Below, in pieces: positions 45,242 to 54,012 of a stretch of 64,000 nucleotides of DNA. The stretch lies in NCBI GenBank assembly GCA_965227445.1, contig OZ245751.1, forward strand, positions 1,240,001 to 1,304,000. The letters run 5' to 3'. Position 1 is the stretch's first letter. Each line of letters starts with the position of its first letter. The stretch is from DT-110 sp030148525 (GTDB lineage Bacteria > Bacteroidota > Bacteroidia > Chitinophagales > Saprospiraceae). The notes below the pieces were generated by a model. The model saw only the letters and a list, made by a program, of their open reading frames with translations. It searched no databases and was not told where the DNA came from. A program made the translations under genes and the position numbers.

Positions 45242-45285
45242 GAATTGGAGAAAGGGGGATTTGGAGAAAGGGGGAGAGGGAGAAT
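45242..45285. repeat. Short tandem G-rich repeat after jetD
   Basis: Direct repeat of ttggagaaagggggaX at 45244-45275, G-rich on the plus strand, directly after the jetD stop. May be a remnant of slippage. Confidence 0.5.
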
Positions 45286-45447
45286 TGGGGAATGGGTCGA
45301 TTTACCTCGATCGGTATCCATGACTTGTAGAGACGCGATTCGTCGTCTCTGCCACATCGCGCCCGGATACCGTATAAAAAAATATGGTGATTAGGACATC
45401 AGACTAATGGTTAGAGCGTGTTCAAATAACACCGCCCCCATGCCCGA

Positions 45448-45700
45448 AAAAATAAGCCCACTGCTTCAGCAGAAAAAATAAGCCCACTGCTTCAGCAGTG
45501 GGAAAAAAGATGACAGAACCTCAAAAACAACCACCACTTTAGTGGTAACCCCATTCGGGCATAGCACGCAAGGGTAAAGTGCCTACCACCAAATACCCAT
45601 TCAACATTCAACATTCATCATTCCTATCTTCATGGCCGCCGGACCCCATACGGGCGTATGCCTTTTTGACCTCCGAAACGCGGTGAAGGAGGCCGATCTC
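45448..45700. repeat. Dispersed intergenic repeat, copy A
   Basis: The block agcccactgcttcagcagtg (with tandem partial copy at 45448-45470 and 45480-45500), then cctcaaaaacaaccaccact, cattcgggca, gcacgcaaggg, and cattcaacattc recurs at 48978-49187. The cactgcttcagcagtg core is palindromic. The end of this copy carries the catacgggcgtatg palindrome also found at 2570. Together with 45286-45447 it fills the gap after jetD; no gene is seen there. Confidence 0.8.
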
Positions 45701-45701
45701 C

Positions 45702-46259
45702 TCAATACCGATACCCTTTCACCTCCGCTTCCGACAGCTCCACGCCCAGTCCCAGCACCAGGCGGTTTACGAAATTGAAATACGCAACCACCTGGGTAGC
45801 ATCCAGTATGGCGCGGTCGTCCATGTTGAGGTCGCGCAGGCGATTGGTGTCGGCCTGCGTAGCCTGGCCAGGATGTCGGGTGAGCGATTCGGCAAAGGCG
45901 CATAGACCCTGGTCCTGCAGACTTAAACCCGCCTGTGTGTGATCTGTGACCAGTCGCTCGGTACGGTCTTCGTCCTTCCAGTAGAAATTCAGCGCTTCCT
46001 GGTGGTGGCGGATGCAGTACCGGCATTCGTTGGCGGCCGAAACCACCACTGCGATCATCTCCTGCTGGTAGCGCTTCAGGGGCGACCGGTTGAACATGAC
46101 GGCTTTATAGAGATCCATATGCGCGATCAGGGCCTTGGGGTTCAGACTCTGGATCTGGTGAACGGCGGCCAGCTTGCCGCGGGCTTTGATCAGTCCGTCG
46201 TAGATGGTTCTTAGGTCGCCGGTCGATTCGTCGTAGGGTATGGTTTGGATGTAGGGCAT
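45702..46259 (-). CDS. AhpD-like (peroxidase-related) carboxymuconolactone-decarboxylase-fold protein
   Basis: 185 residues from the ATG at 46259 (MPYIQTIPYDESTGD), preferred over 46304. The catalytic CxxC with the downstream His is readable as ECRYCIRHH (residues ~78-86), the hallmark of AhpD-like disulfide reductases and the 'uncharacterised peroxidase-related' family. These act against peroxides or in redox balance. Helical fold throughout. It lies ~100 bp downstream of the TonB-dependent receptor gene on the same strand, separated from it by a perfect palindrome. Confidence 0.85.
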   Translation of the reverse strand: MPYIQTIPYDESTGDLRTIYDGLIKARGKLAAVHQIQSLNPKALIAHMDLYKAVMFNRSPLKRYQQEMIAVVVSAANECRYCIRHHQEALNFYWKDEDRTERLVTDHTQAGLSLQDQGLCAFAESLTRHPGQATQADTNRLRDLNMDDRAILDATQVVAYFNFVNRLVLGLGVELSEAEVKGYRY

Positions 46260-46293
46260 GGTGAAGGAAGGTTTAGAGCATGATAAACACAGA

Positions 46294-46323
46294 GCCGGGT
46301 TCATTCCATGGAATGAACCCGGC
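46294..46323. promoter_or_regulatory. Perfect 30-bp palindrome between two minus-strand genes
   Basis: Arms gccgggttcattcca (46294-46308) and tggaatgaacccggc (46309-46323) meet without a loop. It follows the receptor gene stop (46356) and precedes the AhpD-like gene start (46259). Without a clear T-run it may be a terminator hairpin or an operator for the AhpD-like gene. Confidence 0.6.
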
Positions 46324-46355
46324 CAAGTATACTTATTTTGGCATACATAAGGGTA

Positions 46356-48782
46356 TCAATTAGCCCTTCGTTTTACTTCTTCGGCCCCCGTTTGTCGCTT
46401 GCGGGCTGCCTTAACCTGTTGGTTGCCGAAAGAGCGCTGGTAGCTGACCACAAAGGTCGTCTGGGAGAAATCAAACAATCCCTCAAATTGGTAATCATCC
46501 GTATCCACCAGGGATTCTACATTCCATTCGAAGGAATTGAACACATCGTTAACGTTCAGGCGCAGGTTGCCCCATTGTTCGCCCAGATTGATGTTCAATC
46601 CGGTATTTACCATAACCATCGCAGAGTATAATTGGGTACCCCGTAGACTGGGGCCGGTATACATCAAACTGGCCTCCCCGGAAAATCGCTTGGAAATGGT
46701 AAACGATTGGGTGGTATTTACCTGGAGGTAGTCCCGACCGATCGAAATAGGACTACCGTCCAGGAAGCTGTTGTTCTGCTGGCGGAAATAAATCGCATTG
46801 TTGCGCATTTGCCACCAGGGGGTTACCGTCAGCGGGAAACCCACGGTGAACGACAGCGTCCGGGAATCACTCAGGTTCTCGGCTAACCAGATCAGACGGT
46901 TGGTCTCCGGATCAAAACGCTGCTGAAAGTTGGCAATGGTGCTATCCTGGAAGGTGTACTGGACGGAGAAAAACATCGATTTGTAGCGGAAGTCGAGCTT
47001 ATAGGCATCCGCAATGGAGGGTTGAATGGCCGGATTACCCGCAAAGAAATTATTGAGGTCGATAAAGTATACAAAGGGGGCCATGTCGCGGAAGGTCGGT
47101 CGCGTGATCCGGCGGGCGTAGGATAGGTTGGCACTCCAGTTATCATTAAAGGTATGGTTCAGGTACACCGTGGGGAACAGGCGACCAAATTCCCGGTCGA
47201 CCAGTATACCCTCCTCCCGGGAATCGAGCTTGGAATCCGTAAATTCGTATCGCAATCCCACCTGGGCCTGGGTGTTGGGACCCAACGGAAAGTCGGTTGA
47301 TACGTAGCCGGCGTAGATGTTTTCGTCCAGCTCTGAAAAGTTGGTGAGTTGGGGATCCGTCATCCACGGCTGATTGCCCTCCTGGATATCCACCGTTACA
47401 TCGTTGTCAAAGCGGGACTGGATGATCTTACCACCGGCCATGAGGTGGAATTTATCACCCCAGGATTTCTCGAAATCCGTGGAGGCAACAAAAATATGGA
47501 TGGGCGTCTCTTTATCGGACCGGATCAATTGCTGTCCCAGAAACTGATTGGAGCCATCGGTAATTCTATTCTCGTAATCGGTGGGATTCTCGTTCCGGTA
47601 GGCCAGATAATCGAGGTCAAAACTCAGGGAGCTGGCGGGCGTGAATTGGTGCTTTAGGTTAAGGTTTCCGCTTAGGTTTTGCTGTTGATTCCGTTCTTCA
47701 TTTTCAATGGCGTTGCGAATAAGCAGGCTGTTATTCCGGGAGATGTTGTTTACGTTCAGGGCATCCATGGTCCATTTGTTGTCAAACGCGGAGAACAGGC
47801 CCCCGATCAGCGTTTTAGGGGATACCTGGTAATCCACGCCCAGACGAACATTGTGGTTGCGTTGGGTCGGTTTCCGGTCGGTACTGGTTTGCGAATTTTC
47901 CAGTACATTCTCCGTGCGGTAGGTGGTACTCGATGCGAACAACTGTTTCCGTTGATTCAGTGAAAAGGAATAGTTACCGAAGAGATTGACCCGGCCCCGA
48001 CGGAAGTTCAAAGCGAGGTTGTCGTTGGAAACGTGGCCGCGCCCGTACCCGTACGACAGGGAATAGGAGCCGTTCAATCCTTCGTCCGTTCGCTTCTTGA
48101 CCACGATATTGATGTACCCCGCATTACCTTCCGCGTCGAGGTTCGCCGGGGGAGTCGTGATCAATTCAATGGTTTTGATATTATCGGCCGGCATACCCTC
48201 CAGAAACTGGATCAGCGTGGAAATCGGCATGTAGGTGATCTTATCGTTGATCATCACCTGCACGCCGTTCTTGCCCAGCAAGGAAATGGAACTGTTGAAG
48301 CGATCCACTAAAACGCCGGGTGAACGCTCCAGCACCTCCAGGGCAGTGGCCCCGGCTGAAACGACACTACTTTCCACATTGACGATCAGGCGATCGACCT
48401 TCTGTTCGTACAGTGGCTTGTCGGCAACGATCTCGATCTCGTCCATCGTAAGACCTTTTGACAGAACGATGGGGTCCAGGATCAGATCCGCAGCATCCGT
48501 GATGGGAATAGCCTCGGAATAGGTTGTGCCGAATCCCACCATATTGGCGGAAACCAGGTAGGATCCGGGTTGAACGTTTTCAAACAGAAATACGCCCGCT
48601 TCGTTGGTAACCGCCCCCCGTACCAAGAGGGAGTCAGCAGCTTTGAGTAGCAGCACATTAGCAAATTCCAGCGGCTGCTCATCGGCATCCATCACGGTAC
48701 CGGTTAGGGTACGCTGAGCAAAAAGGGTAAAGGGCAGGCACAGCCAAACTATGGCCAGGTAAGTCAGGTTGGTTTTAGGCAT
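46356..48782 (-). CDS. TonB-dependent outer-membrane receptor (outer membrane beta-barrel family)
   Basis: 808 residues. Signal peptide (LAIVWLCLPFTLFA). Carboxypeptidase-regulatory-like domain at about 24-110 (TLTGTVMDADEQPLEFANVL), plug domain at about 125-220 (PGVLVDRFNSSISLLGKNGV, then INDKITYMP) and a 22-strand-type barrel up to the end. The layout matches the CarboxypepD/outer-membrane-beta-barrel-3 group rather than SusC. It is expected to import a ligand energised by TonB; no partner lipoprotein or regulator adjoins it, so the ligand is unknown. Confidence 0.9.
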   Translation of the reverse strand: MPKTNLTYLAIVWLCLPFTLFAQRTLTGTVMDADEQPLEFANVLLLKAADSLLVRGAVTNEAGVFLFENVQPGSYLVSANMVGFGTTYSEAIPITDAADLILDPIVLSKGLTMDEIEIVADKPLYEQKVDRLIVNVESSVVSAGATALEVLERSPGVLVDRFNSSISLLGKNGVQVMINDKITYMPISTLIQFLEGMPADNIKTIELITTPPANLDAEGNAGYINIVVKKRTDEGLNGSYSLSYGYGRGHVSNDNLALNFRRGRVNLFGNYSFSLNQRKQLFASSTTYRTENVLENSQTSTDRKPTQRNHNVRLGVDYQVSPKTLIGGLFSAFDNKWTMDALNVNNISRNNSLLIRNAIENEERNQQQNLSGNLNLKHQFTPASSLSFDLDYLAYRNENPTDYENRITDGSNQFLGQQLIRSDKETPIHIFVASTDFEKSWGDKFHLMAGGKIIQSRFDNDVTVDIQEGNQPWMTDPQLTNFSELDENIYAGYVSTDFPLGPNTQAQVGLRYEFTDSKLDSREEGILVDREFGRLFPTVYLNHTFNDNWSANLSYARRITRPTFRDMAPFVYFIDLNNFFAGNPAIQPSIADAYKLDFRYKSMFFSVQYTFQDSTIANFQQRFDPETNRLIWLAENLSDSRTLSFTVGFPLTVTPWWQMRNNAIYFRQQNNSFLDGSPISIGRDYLQVNTTQSFTISKRFSGEASLMYTGPSLRGTQLYSAMVMVNTGLNINLGEQWGNLRLNVNDVFNSFEWNVESLVDTDDYQFEGLFDFSQTTFVVSYQRSFGNQQVKAARKRQTGAEEVKRRAN

Positions 48783-48977
48783 TTTGATATAAATATAAGG
48801 CTTTCAGGGCTTTAATGCCGGAAGCGTCAATGTAAGACTGGAAACGGATACGCCTTTGCACTGACCGGAGGACCAAGAGAACCAAATGATGCCCGCTCTG
48901 CCTTCCGGTTATCATCGTCCCCTATCCGTGTTTTCATGCTTCCCCTCCCCGGGGAAATGGATTAAGAACCCAACATT

Positions 48978-49187
48978 CAATACATCAGCCCACTGCTTCA
49001 GCAGTGGAAAAAAAGAGGACAGACCCTCAAAAACAACCACCACTTTAGCGTTAACCCCCATTCGGGCGGTAGCACGCAAGGGCAAGGTACCTACTACCTA
49101 ATACCCATTCATCATTCAACATTTAGCATTCAACATTCCATTATCCCTGGCCGCCGAAACGTAGTAGTGAAGGAGGCCGATTTCCGC
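48978..49187. repeat. Dispersed intergenic repeat, copy B
   Basis: Second copy of the block at 45448-45700 (cagcccactgcttcagcagt, cctcaaaaacaaccaccact, attcgggcg, gcacgcaagggcaaggtacc, and a gaaggaggccgat end). The gap 48783-49299 contains nothing else apart from short acctcaaacctc tandem units at 49259-49296. Confidence 0.8.
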
Positions 49188-49258
49188 TCTCCGATTTCCG
49201 ATTTCAAAATACCTCAAACCTTCCCCGCCCGTCGAAGCTGGAGCGAAGGCGGGAAACC

Positions 49259-49296
49259 TCACCTCAAACCTCACCTCAAACCTCAAACCTCAAACC
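49259..49296. repeat. Tandem cctcaaa units
   Basis: Four to five imperfect copies of an 8-12-bp unit (acctcaaacctc) immediately beyond the AraC-type gene's 3' end. Confidence 0.7.
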
Positions 49297-49299
49297 TGG

Positions 49300-50322
49300 T
49301 TAAGAGTGCTGCAGCTTCGTCCTATACTCCCGCGGCTTCACCGCCTCCTCCAGCTTCGCACCCGAGGGCATAAACTGGAAGGGTGTGGTCTGGTGCTCCC
49401 AGTCGAAACCGTTCTTCTCCTTGAATCGCTGACGGTAGGCCATGGGGGTACATTCCCGGTACTTCTTGAATAAGCGATTGAAGTTGGTCATATTGTTGAA
49501 GCCCGAGAGAAAGGCGATCTGGCTCACCGGATCGTCGGTGTCGAGCAGTAGTTTGCAAGCATACCCGATCCGCATATCGATGAGGAATTGGGTGAAACTT
49601 TTATTGGTGTATTTGCGAAAGAAATGACTAAAGGCTGAGTCACTCATATTCAACAACTTGGCCACCTCCCGTATCTTGAGCGAACTGTCCGTGAAATTAC
49701 GGATGATGTATCCGTAAGCCGACTGCAATCGCTTGGAATCAGATTTTAATAGGGAGGCGGAATCAAAACCCTCACTGGCCAGGTACTTCACATCCTTCGA
49801 ATCCGATAGGATGGACAGCAGGTCAAGAAACGCCAGGACTCGCCCGAAGCCTTCTAAATCAGCGATTTGCAGCAGCTTTTCGATGGCCCGGGTCAGCGTC
49901 TGTCCCTGAAAACAGATGCCCCGGGCACTTTGCTCCAACAACTTGCGGATCTTATAAAAGGGCTGCTTCTGCAGCAACTGCACATCAAAGAGATCCGGCG
50001 CAAATTGAATAGTGATCACCCGGTAGTCCTCGCCGCTTTCCTGCCGGTCCTCATCTCCATCCCATTTGTGGTATAGGTAAGGCCCCAACAATACCAGGTC
50101 GTATTCGTAGTAGCGTTCGGTGTTGTCACCCACAATCCGGGTGCCCGACATATTCATCACCAGATTCAATTCGTATTCCGGATGGTTGTGGATCGGATAG
50201 TCAAAACCGTTATTGATGTTGTCGAGCAACACAAATACATCGGCTTCTTTCAAGGGCGTTATTTCACGGTATATTTGCACAATTAGAAGTTTGAGGTTAG
50301 AGATCAGCACGCCTTCGTCCAT
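49300..50322 (-). CDS. AraC-family transcriptional regulator
   Basis: 340 residues from the ATG at 50322 (MDEGVLISNLKLLIVQIYRE), preferred over 50376 because the added residues cross a dispersed repeat. N-terminal cupin-type ligand-binding region (about 20-130: HNHPEYELNLVMNMSGTRIV, LLGPYLYHKW). C-terminal pair of HTHs (about 225-325: KIREVAKLLNMSDSAFSHFF and DPVSQIAFLSGFNNMTNFNR, with the AraC signature). Divergent from susC, and its likely binding repeats lie in front of the susC promoter, so it is the probable sugar-responsive activator of the locus. Confidence 0.9.
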   Translation of the reverse strand: MDEGVLISNLKLLIVQIYREITPLKEADVFVLLDNINNGFDYPIHNHPEYELNLVMNMSGTRIVGDNTERYYEYDLVLLGPYLYHKWDGDEDRQESGEDYRVITIQFAPDLFDVQLLQKQPFYKIRKLLEQSARGICFQGQTLTRAIEKLLQIADLEGFGRVLAFLDLLSILSDSKDVKYLASEGFDSASLLKSDSKRLQSAYGYIIRNFTDSSLKIREVAKLLNMSDSAFSHFFRKYTNKSFTQFLIDMRIGYACKLLLDTDDPVSQIAFLSGFNNMTNFNRLFKKYRECTPMAYRQRFKEKNGFDWEHQTTPFQFMPSGAKLEEAVKPREYRTKLQHS

Positions 50323-50362
50323 ACGGATACGGACAAAGGCGCCAGTTGTCGATAAAACGCAA

Positions 50363-50643
50363 GTGCCGCCAGGCACGACCTATCAGACTAAGGGCGCAAG
50401 CCCGCAGATTAATATATCGTGCCGCAGGCACACCGCTAAGTCCCGCTAGGGGCGCTCTACCTATTACATCGGGCGTAAGCCCGACGACTAAGGACACCGT
50501 GCCGCAGGCACACCACCAAGCCCCGTTCCGGGTGCCGAAGTCCGCGAGGACGAAGGCGCCAGGGGCGCCCTACCTATTATCTCGGGCGTAAGCCCGGGGG
50601 AACAGGTGCCCAGGGACGCAGAACATCTCGGGCGTAAGCCCGG
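50363..50643. repeat. Cluster of short palindromic (REP-like) repeats
   Basis: Units of two kinds: cgggcgtaagcccg (50470-50483, 50583-50596, 50629-50642; a variant agggcgcaagcccgc at 50391-50405) and gtgccgcaggcac (50419-50431, 50499-50511; variant at 50363-50376), joined by phrases such as tacctattac. GC-rich and palindromic throughout, between divergent genes. No gene. Confidence 0.85.
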
Positions 50644-50684
50644 GGCAATAAGCTAACGCACGACCAAATTCTCAACTTTTCATC

Positions 50685-50716
50685 AAAGTACTAATCATTT
50701 GCAGAAAAGTACTAAT
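50685..50716. promoter_or_regulatory. Direct repeat, candidate AraC-type operator of susC
   Basis: The 11-mer aaagtactaat occurs at 50685-50695 and 50706-50716, spaced start-to-start by 21 bp (two helical turns), as for AraC-family half-sites. The second site covers the -33 position of the TAnnTTTG promoter at 50736. Assignment to the divergent regulator is inference. Confidence 0.65.
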
Positions 50717-50735
50717 AGCGACCCCTTAAAAGGTA

Positions 50736-50743
50736 TAGTTTTG
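50736..50743 (+). promoter_or_regulatory. Candidate -7 box of the susC promoter
   Basis: TAGTTTTG matches the Bacteroidota -7 consensus TAnnTTTG. There is no TTG at the -33 position; instead a half-site of the direct repeat lies there, which suggests an activator-dependent promoter. The susC start is ~60 bp downstream. Confidence 0.6.
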
Positions 50744-50802
50744 TTTTATTCGTCGTTCGCAGAAGGTTCTTTTATAGGCTTTCGCAAAAAGGTGGAAATC
50801 TT

Positions 50803-53800
50803 TTGCTTACGAAAACGATGCATAACCGGATAAAAACCAGGATAATGACAAACGGGCTACCTGACAGCCGCAAACAGCGGCTGTTTTTACGGCTGAATAT
50901 GGTCGTGGGACTGCTACTGAGTACCTGCCTCTGGCTTTCTGGCCAAACGATAACCGTCACCGGGATCGTCACCTCCGCCGAAGAGCAAATGCCGCTGATC
51001 GGTGTCAATGTCGTCGAACGCGGAAACCTGTCCAACGGTACGACCACCGATATCGACGGGACCTACTCCCTGGAAGTTCCTTCCGGGGCGACCCTCGATT
51101 TCAGCTACATCGGATACGAATCGATAAGTGAACCGGTAGAAGGCCGGTCCACAATCAACGTCACCATGAGCCTGAGTGCCAATGTGCTGGAAGATGTGGT
51201 CGTGACCGGCTACCGCCGGGAGATCAAAAGTGATGTCTCCGCAGCGATCTCTTCCCTCGAAGCTAAAGACATTGAAAATCTGCCCGTACTCGGTATCGAC
51301 CAGGCCTTGCAGGGACAAGTTCCCGGCGTGCAAATCACCCAAACCACCGGCGCACCTGGCGACAATATCGCCGTGCGAATTCGCGGTGCCGGAACCATCG
51401 GCAACAACAATCCCCTCTTCGTGATCGACGGAGTGCCGACTACCGGCAACATCAATATGTTCTCCACCAATGATATCGAGTCTATTCAGGTGCTCAAGGA
51501 TGCAGCCGCGGCTTCCATCTACGGAGCACGGGCCGCTAACGGCGTGGTCGTTATTACCACCAAAAAAGGTAGCTCGGGAAAACCCACCATCACCTTCGAC
51601 GCCTATACGGGTTGGCAGGAAGCCGTTAATCTGCCCGAACTGCTCAATGCACAAGAGTATCTGACCATCCGCAACGAGGCCATCACCAATGCCAATACCC
51701 TGCGCGACCCCCGCCGCCAACTCGATACCTACGACCCGGCCATCCTCGATACCCTGCCCGATGTGGACTGGCTCGATGAACTCTTCAATCCGGCACCCAT
51801 TCAAAAATACACCCTCAGCGCTACCGGCGGTGGCGAAAGCGGCAGCTACTACGTGCTCGGTGAATACCTGACCCAGGATGGTGTCTTCCGCGGACAGGGA
51901 TTCGATAAATACCTGTTGCGATTCAACGGGGAGATCGGCGGGCAGAGCCGCCTCAAGATCGGTAACAACATCGCTATCTCCTATACCGATCGCGATATCA
52001 TCGGTAGCTCCGGTGATGGTGCCGGACCCGGTAATGAGCTCAGCGGTATTCGCTACACCCTCATCGCTGCCCCCGTTTATCCCATCCGCTACGATAACGG
52101 GGAATACATCAATACCTCGACCGAACTGGCCGATCCCATCCTCTTCGGCGACGGCAACGCCAACCCCCTGGCCTTCGTGGATGCGACCGACTGGAACCAA
52201 CAACGCTACCGCATTTTCGGAAACGTCTACCTCTCGTACGATATCCTCGACGGGCTGAATTTCCGAACCAACCTGGGTGGTGATTTTCTCTTCCAAAACG
52301 AAAAACTATTCAAAGAGCGACTGTCAGCCGCCATTTACGACCCTTCCTCCCTGACTGAGAACCGCGTGTTCGATCAGAACCTGATCTGGAACAACCTCCT
52401 CAATTTCAACCGCACCTTTGGCGCTCACCGGGTGTCCGCTCTGCTGGGAATGGAGGCGATTAAGAATTCCACCAATTTCATGGGGGCCAGCGCCAACAAC
52501 TTCTTTCGCACCGATCCCCTGTTTCGCTACCTCGATAACAGCATTACCGAGGAAATTGCCAATGTGGGGGTGTCGGGTATCGAAACTGAATGGGCCCTCT
52601 TGTCTTATTTTGGTCAGGTCGGCTACACCTTTGACAACCGCTACGTGCTGAACTTCTCCATCCGCCGCGATGGATCCTCCCGTTTTGGTGAGGAAAACCG
52701 CTACGGTATTTTCCCCTCCGTATCGGCGGCCTGGAACGTGAGCAACGAGCCCTTTTTCCGCGATGTGGACTTTATCTCGGGCCTGAAATTGCGCGCCAGT
52801 TGGGGACAGCTAGGTAACCAGAATATCGGCGTGTACCCCTTCGCCTCCCTCGTGGAGACCGGCCGCCGGGTTTATTCCTTCGGTAATCAGGTTGCCACCG
52901 GCGCCCGCCTGGTCGAGATCGGCAACCAAAATATTAAATGGGAAACCACCACTCAGACTAACTTCGGACTGGAATTCAGCTTGCTGAAAGACCGCATCTC
53001 CGTGTCAGCCGATTACTACCGCAAACTCAGCTCCGACATTCTGGTGCGCGTGCCCGTACCCCAGGCTGGTGGCGCCCAGAGCCCGCCCTTCGTCAATGCC
53101 GGTGAGGTGGAAAATCGCGGTCTGGAACTGGCCATCATGCACCAGAACCGCATCGGGGACTTCTCTTATTCTATTTCCGCCAACGTGGCGACGGTGCGCA
53201 ACGAAGTGCTTTCCCTGGCCGATAGCGAGCCCATCCTCGGTGGCTTCGGCCTGTCCGACGGACCCATCACCAAAACCGAACCAGGCTTTCCCATTGGTTC
53301 GTTTTTCCTCTATCAGGCAACGGGGATTTTCCAGACGCAGGAAGAGATCGATGCCCACGCATTTCAGACCGACGATACCCGCCCCGGCGATATTCGCTTC
53401 GCTGATCTTAATAATGATGGTATTATCGACGGAGAGGATCGTGCCCATCTGGGGAATCCCTTCCCGGATTTTACCTATGGTTTTCAGGCAACCTTCAATT
53501 ACAAGAATTTCGATCTGTCCATCCTGGCTCAGGGCGTGCAGGGGAACGATGTGTATTTCCTCTACGGAAACTTCGCCTACGAAACCCAGGCACGTGGCTT
53601 CAACTCCTACCGGGAGATCTTGAATCGCTGGACCCCCGACAACCGAAATACCGATATCCCTAAGGTGAGCACCGACGACCGCAACGGTAACCGCCGAATC
53701 TCTACCCGCTTCCTGGAGGATGGCTCCTACCTGCGAATCCGGAATATTACCCTCGGCTATAATTTCAGCGACCTGATCCAGACCGACTTTATTCAGAGTC

Positions 53801-53988
53801 TGCGCGTCTATTTGCAGGTCCAGAATGCATTCACCTTTACCAGTTACCCGGGCCTCGACCCCGAGATCCAGGCCAATGCCAACGATACCGATGGCTTCAA
53901 TGTATCATCCGATCTGGCCGTGGGTATCGATTGGGGAACCGTTCCCGCTCCCCGGATTTTCACAGGAGGCTTGCGGGTCCAATTTTAA
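50803..53988 (+). CDS. susC: SusC/RagA-family TonB-linked outer-membrane transporter
   Basis: 1061 residues from 50803; ATGs at 50818 and 50845 are also possible. Signal peptide at about 30-48 (RLNMVVGLLLSTCLWLSG), carboxypeptidase-regulatory-like domain (about 50-125, TVTGIVTSAEEQMPLIGVNV), TonB-box-like VLEDVVVTGYRRE, plug domain (about 135-245, including PLFVIDGVPTTG and GARAANGVVVITTKKG, typical SusC signatures), and a barrel to the end (TGGLRVQF). It transports oligosaccharides with the SusD protein encoded 24 bp downstream. Preceded by the AraC-type regulatory region. Confidence 0.95.
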   Translation: MLTKTMHNRIKTRIMTNGLPDSRKQRLFLRLNMVVGLLLSTCLWLSGQTITVTGIVTSAEEQMPLIGVNVVERGNLSNGTTTDIDGTYSLEVPSGATLDFSYIGYESISEPVEGRSTINVTMSLSANVLEDVVVTGYRREIKSDVSAAISSLEAKDIENLPVLGIDQALQGQVPGVQITQTTGAPGDNIAVRIRGAGTIGNNNPLFVIDGVPTTGNINMFSTNDIESIQVLKDAAAASIYGARAANGVVVITTKKGSSGKPTITFDAYTGWQEAVNLPELLNAQEYLTIRNEAITNANTLRDPRRQLDTYDPAILDTLPDVDWLDELFNPAPIQKYTLSATGGGESGSYYVLGEYLTQDGVFRGQGFDKYLLRFNGEIGGQSRLKIGNNIAISYTDRDIIGSSGDGAGPGNELSGIRYTLIAAPVYPIRYDNGEYINTSTELADPILFGDGNANPLAFVDATDWNQQRYRIFGNVYLSYDILDGLNFRTNLGGDFLFQNEKLFKERLSAAIYDPSSLTENRVFDQNLIWNNLLNFNRTFGAHRVSALLGMEAIKNSTNFMGASANNFFRTDPLFRYLDNSITEEIANVGVSGIETEWALLSYFGQVGYTFDNRYVLNFSIRRDGSSRFGEENRYGIFPSVSAAWNVSNEPFFRDVDFISGLKLRASWGQLGNQNIGVYPFASLVETGRRVYSFGNQVATGARLVEIGNQNIKWETTTQTNFGLEFSLLKDRISVSADYYRKLSSDILVRVPVPQAGGAQSPPFVNAGEVENRGLELAIMHQNRIGDFSYSISANVATVRNEVLSLADSEPILGGFGLSDGPITKTEPGFPIGSFFLYQATGIFQTQEEIDAHAFQTDDTRPGDIRFADLNNDGIIDGEDRAHLGNPFPDFTYGFQATFNYKNFDLSILAQGVQGNDVYFLYGNFAYETQARGFNSYREILNRWTPDNRNTDIPKVSTDDRNGNRRISTRFLEDGSYLRIRNITLGYNFSDLIQTDFIQSLRVYLQVQNAFTFTSYPGLDPEIQANANDTDGFNVSSDLAVGIDWGTVPAPRIFTGGLRVQF

Positions 53989-54012
53989 TCCAGCTTACGC
54001 AAAAAAACAGGT

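Noticed and set aside
50914..52296. 460-codon minus-strand frame opposite susC
   Set aside because: Antisense shadow of a well-defined SusC coding sequence; caused by GC-biased codon use.
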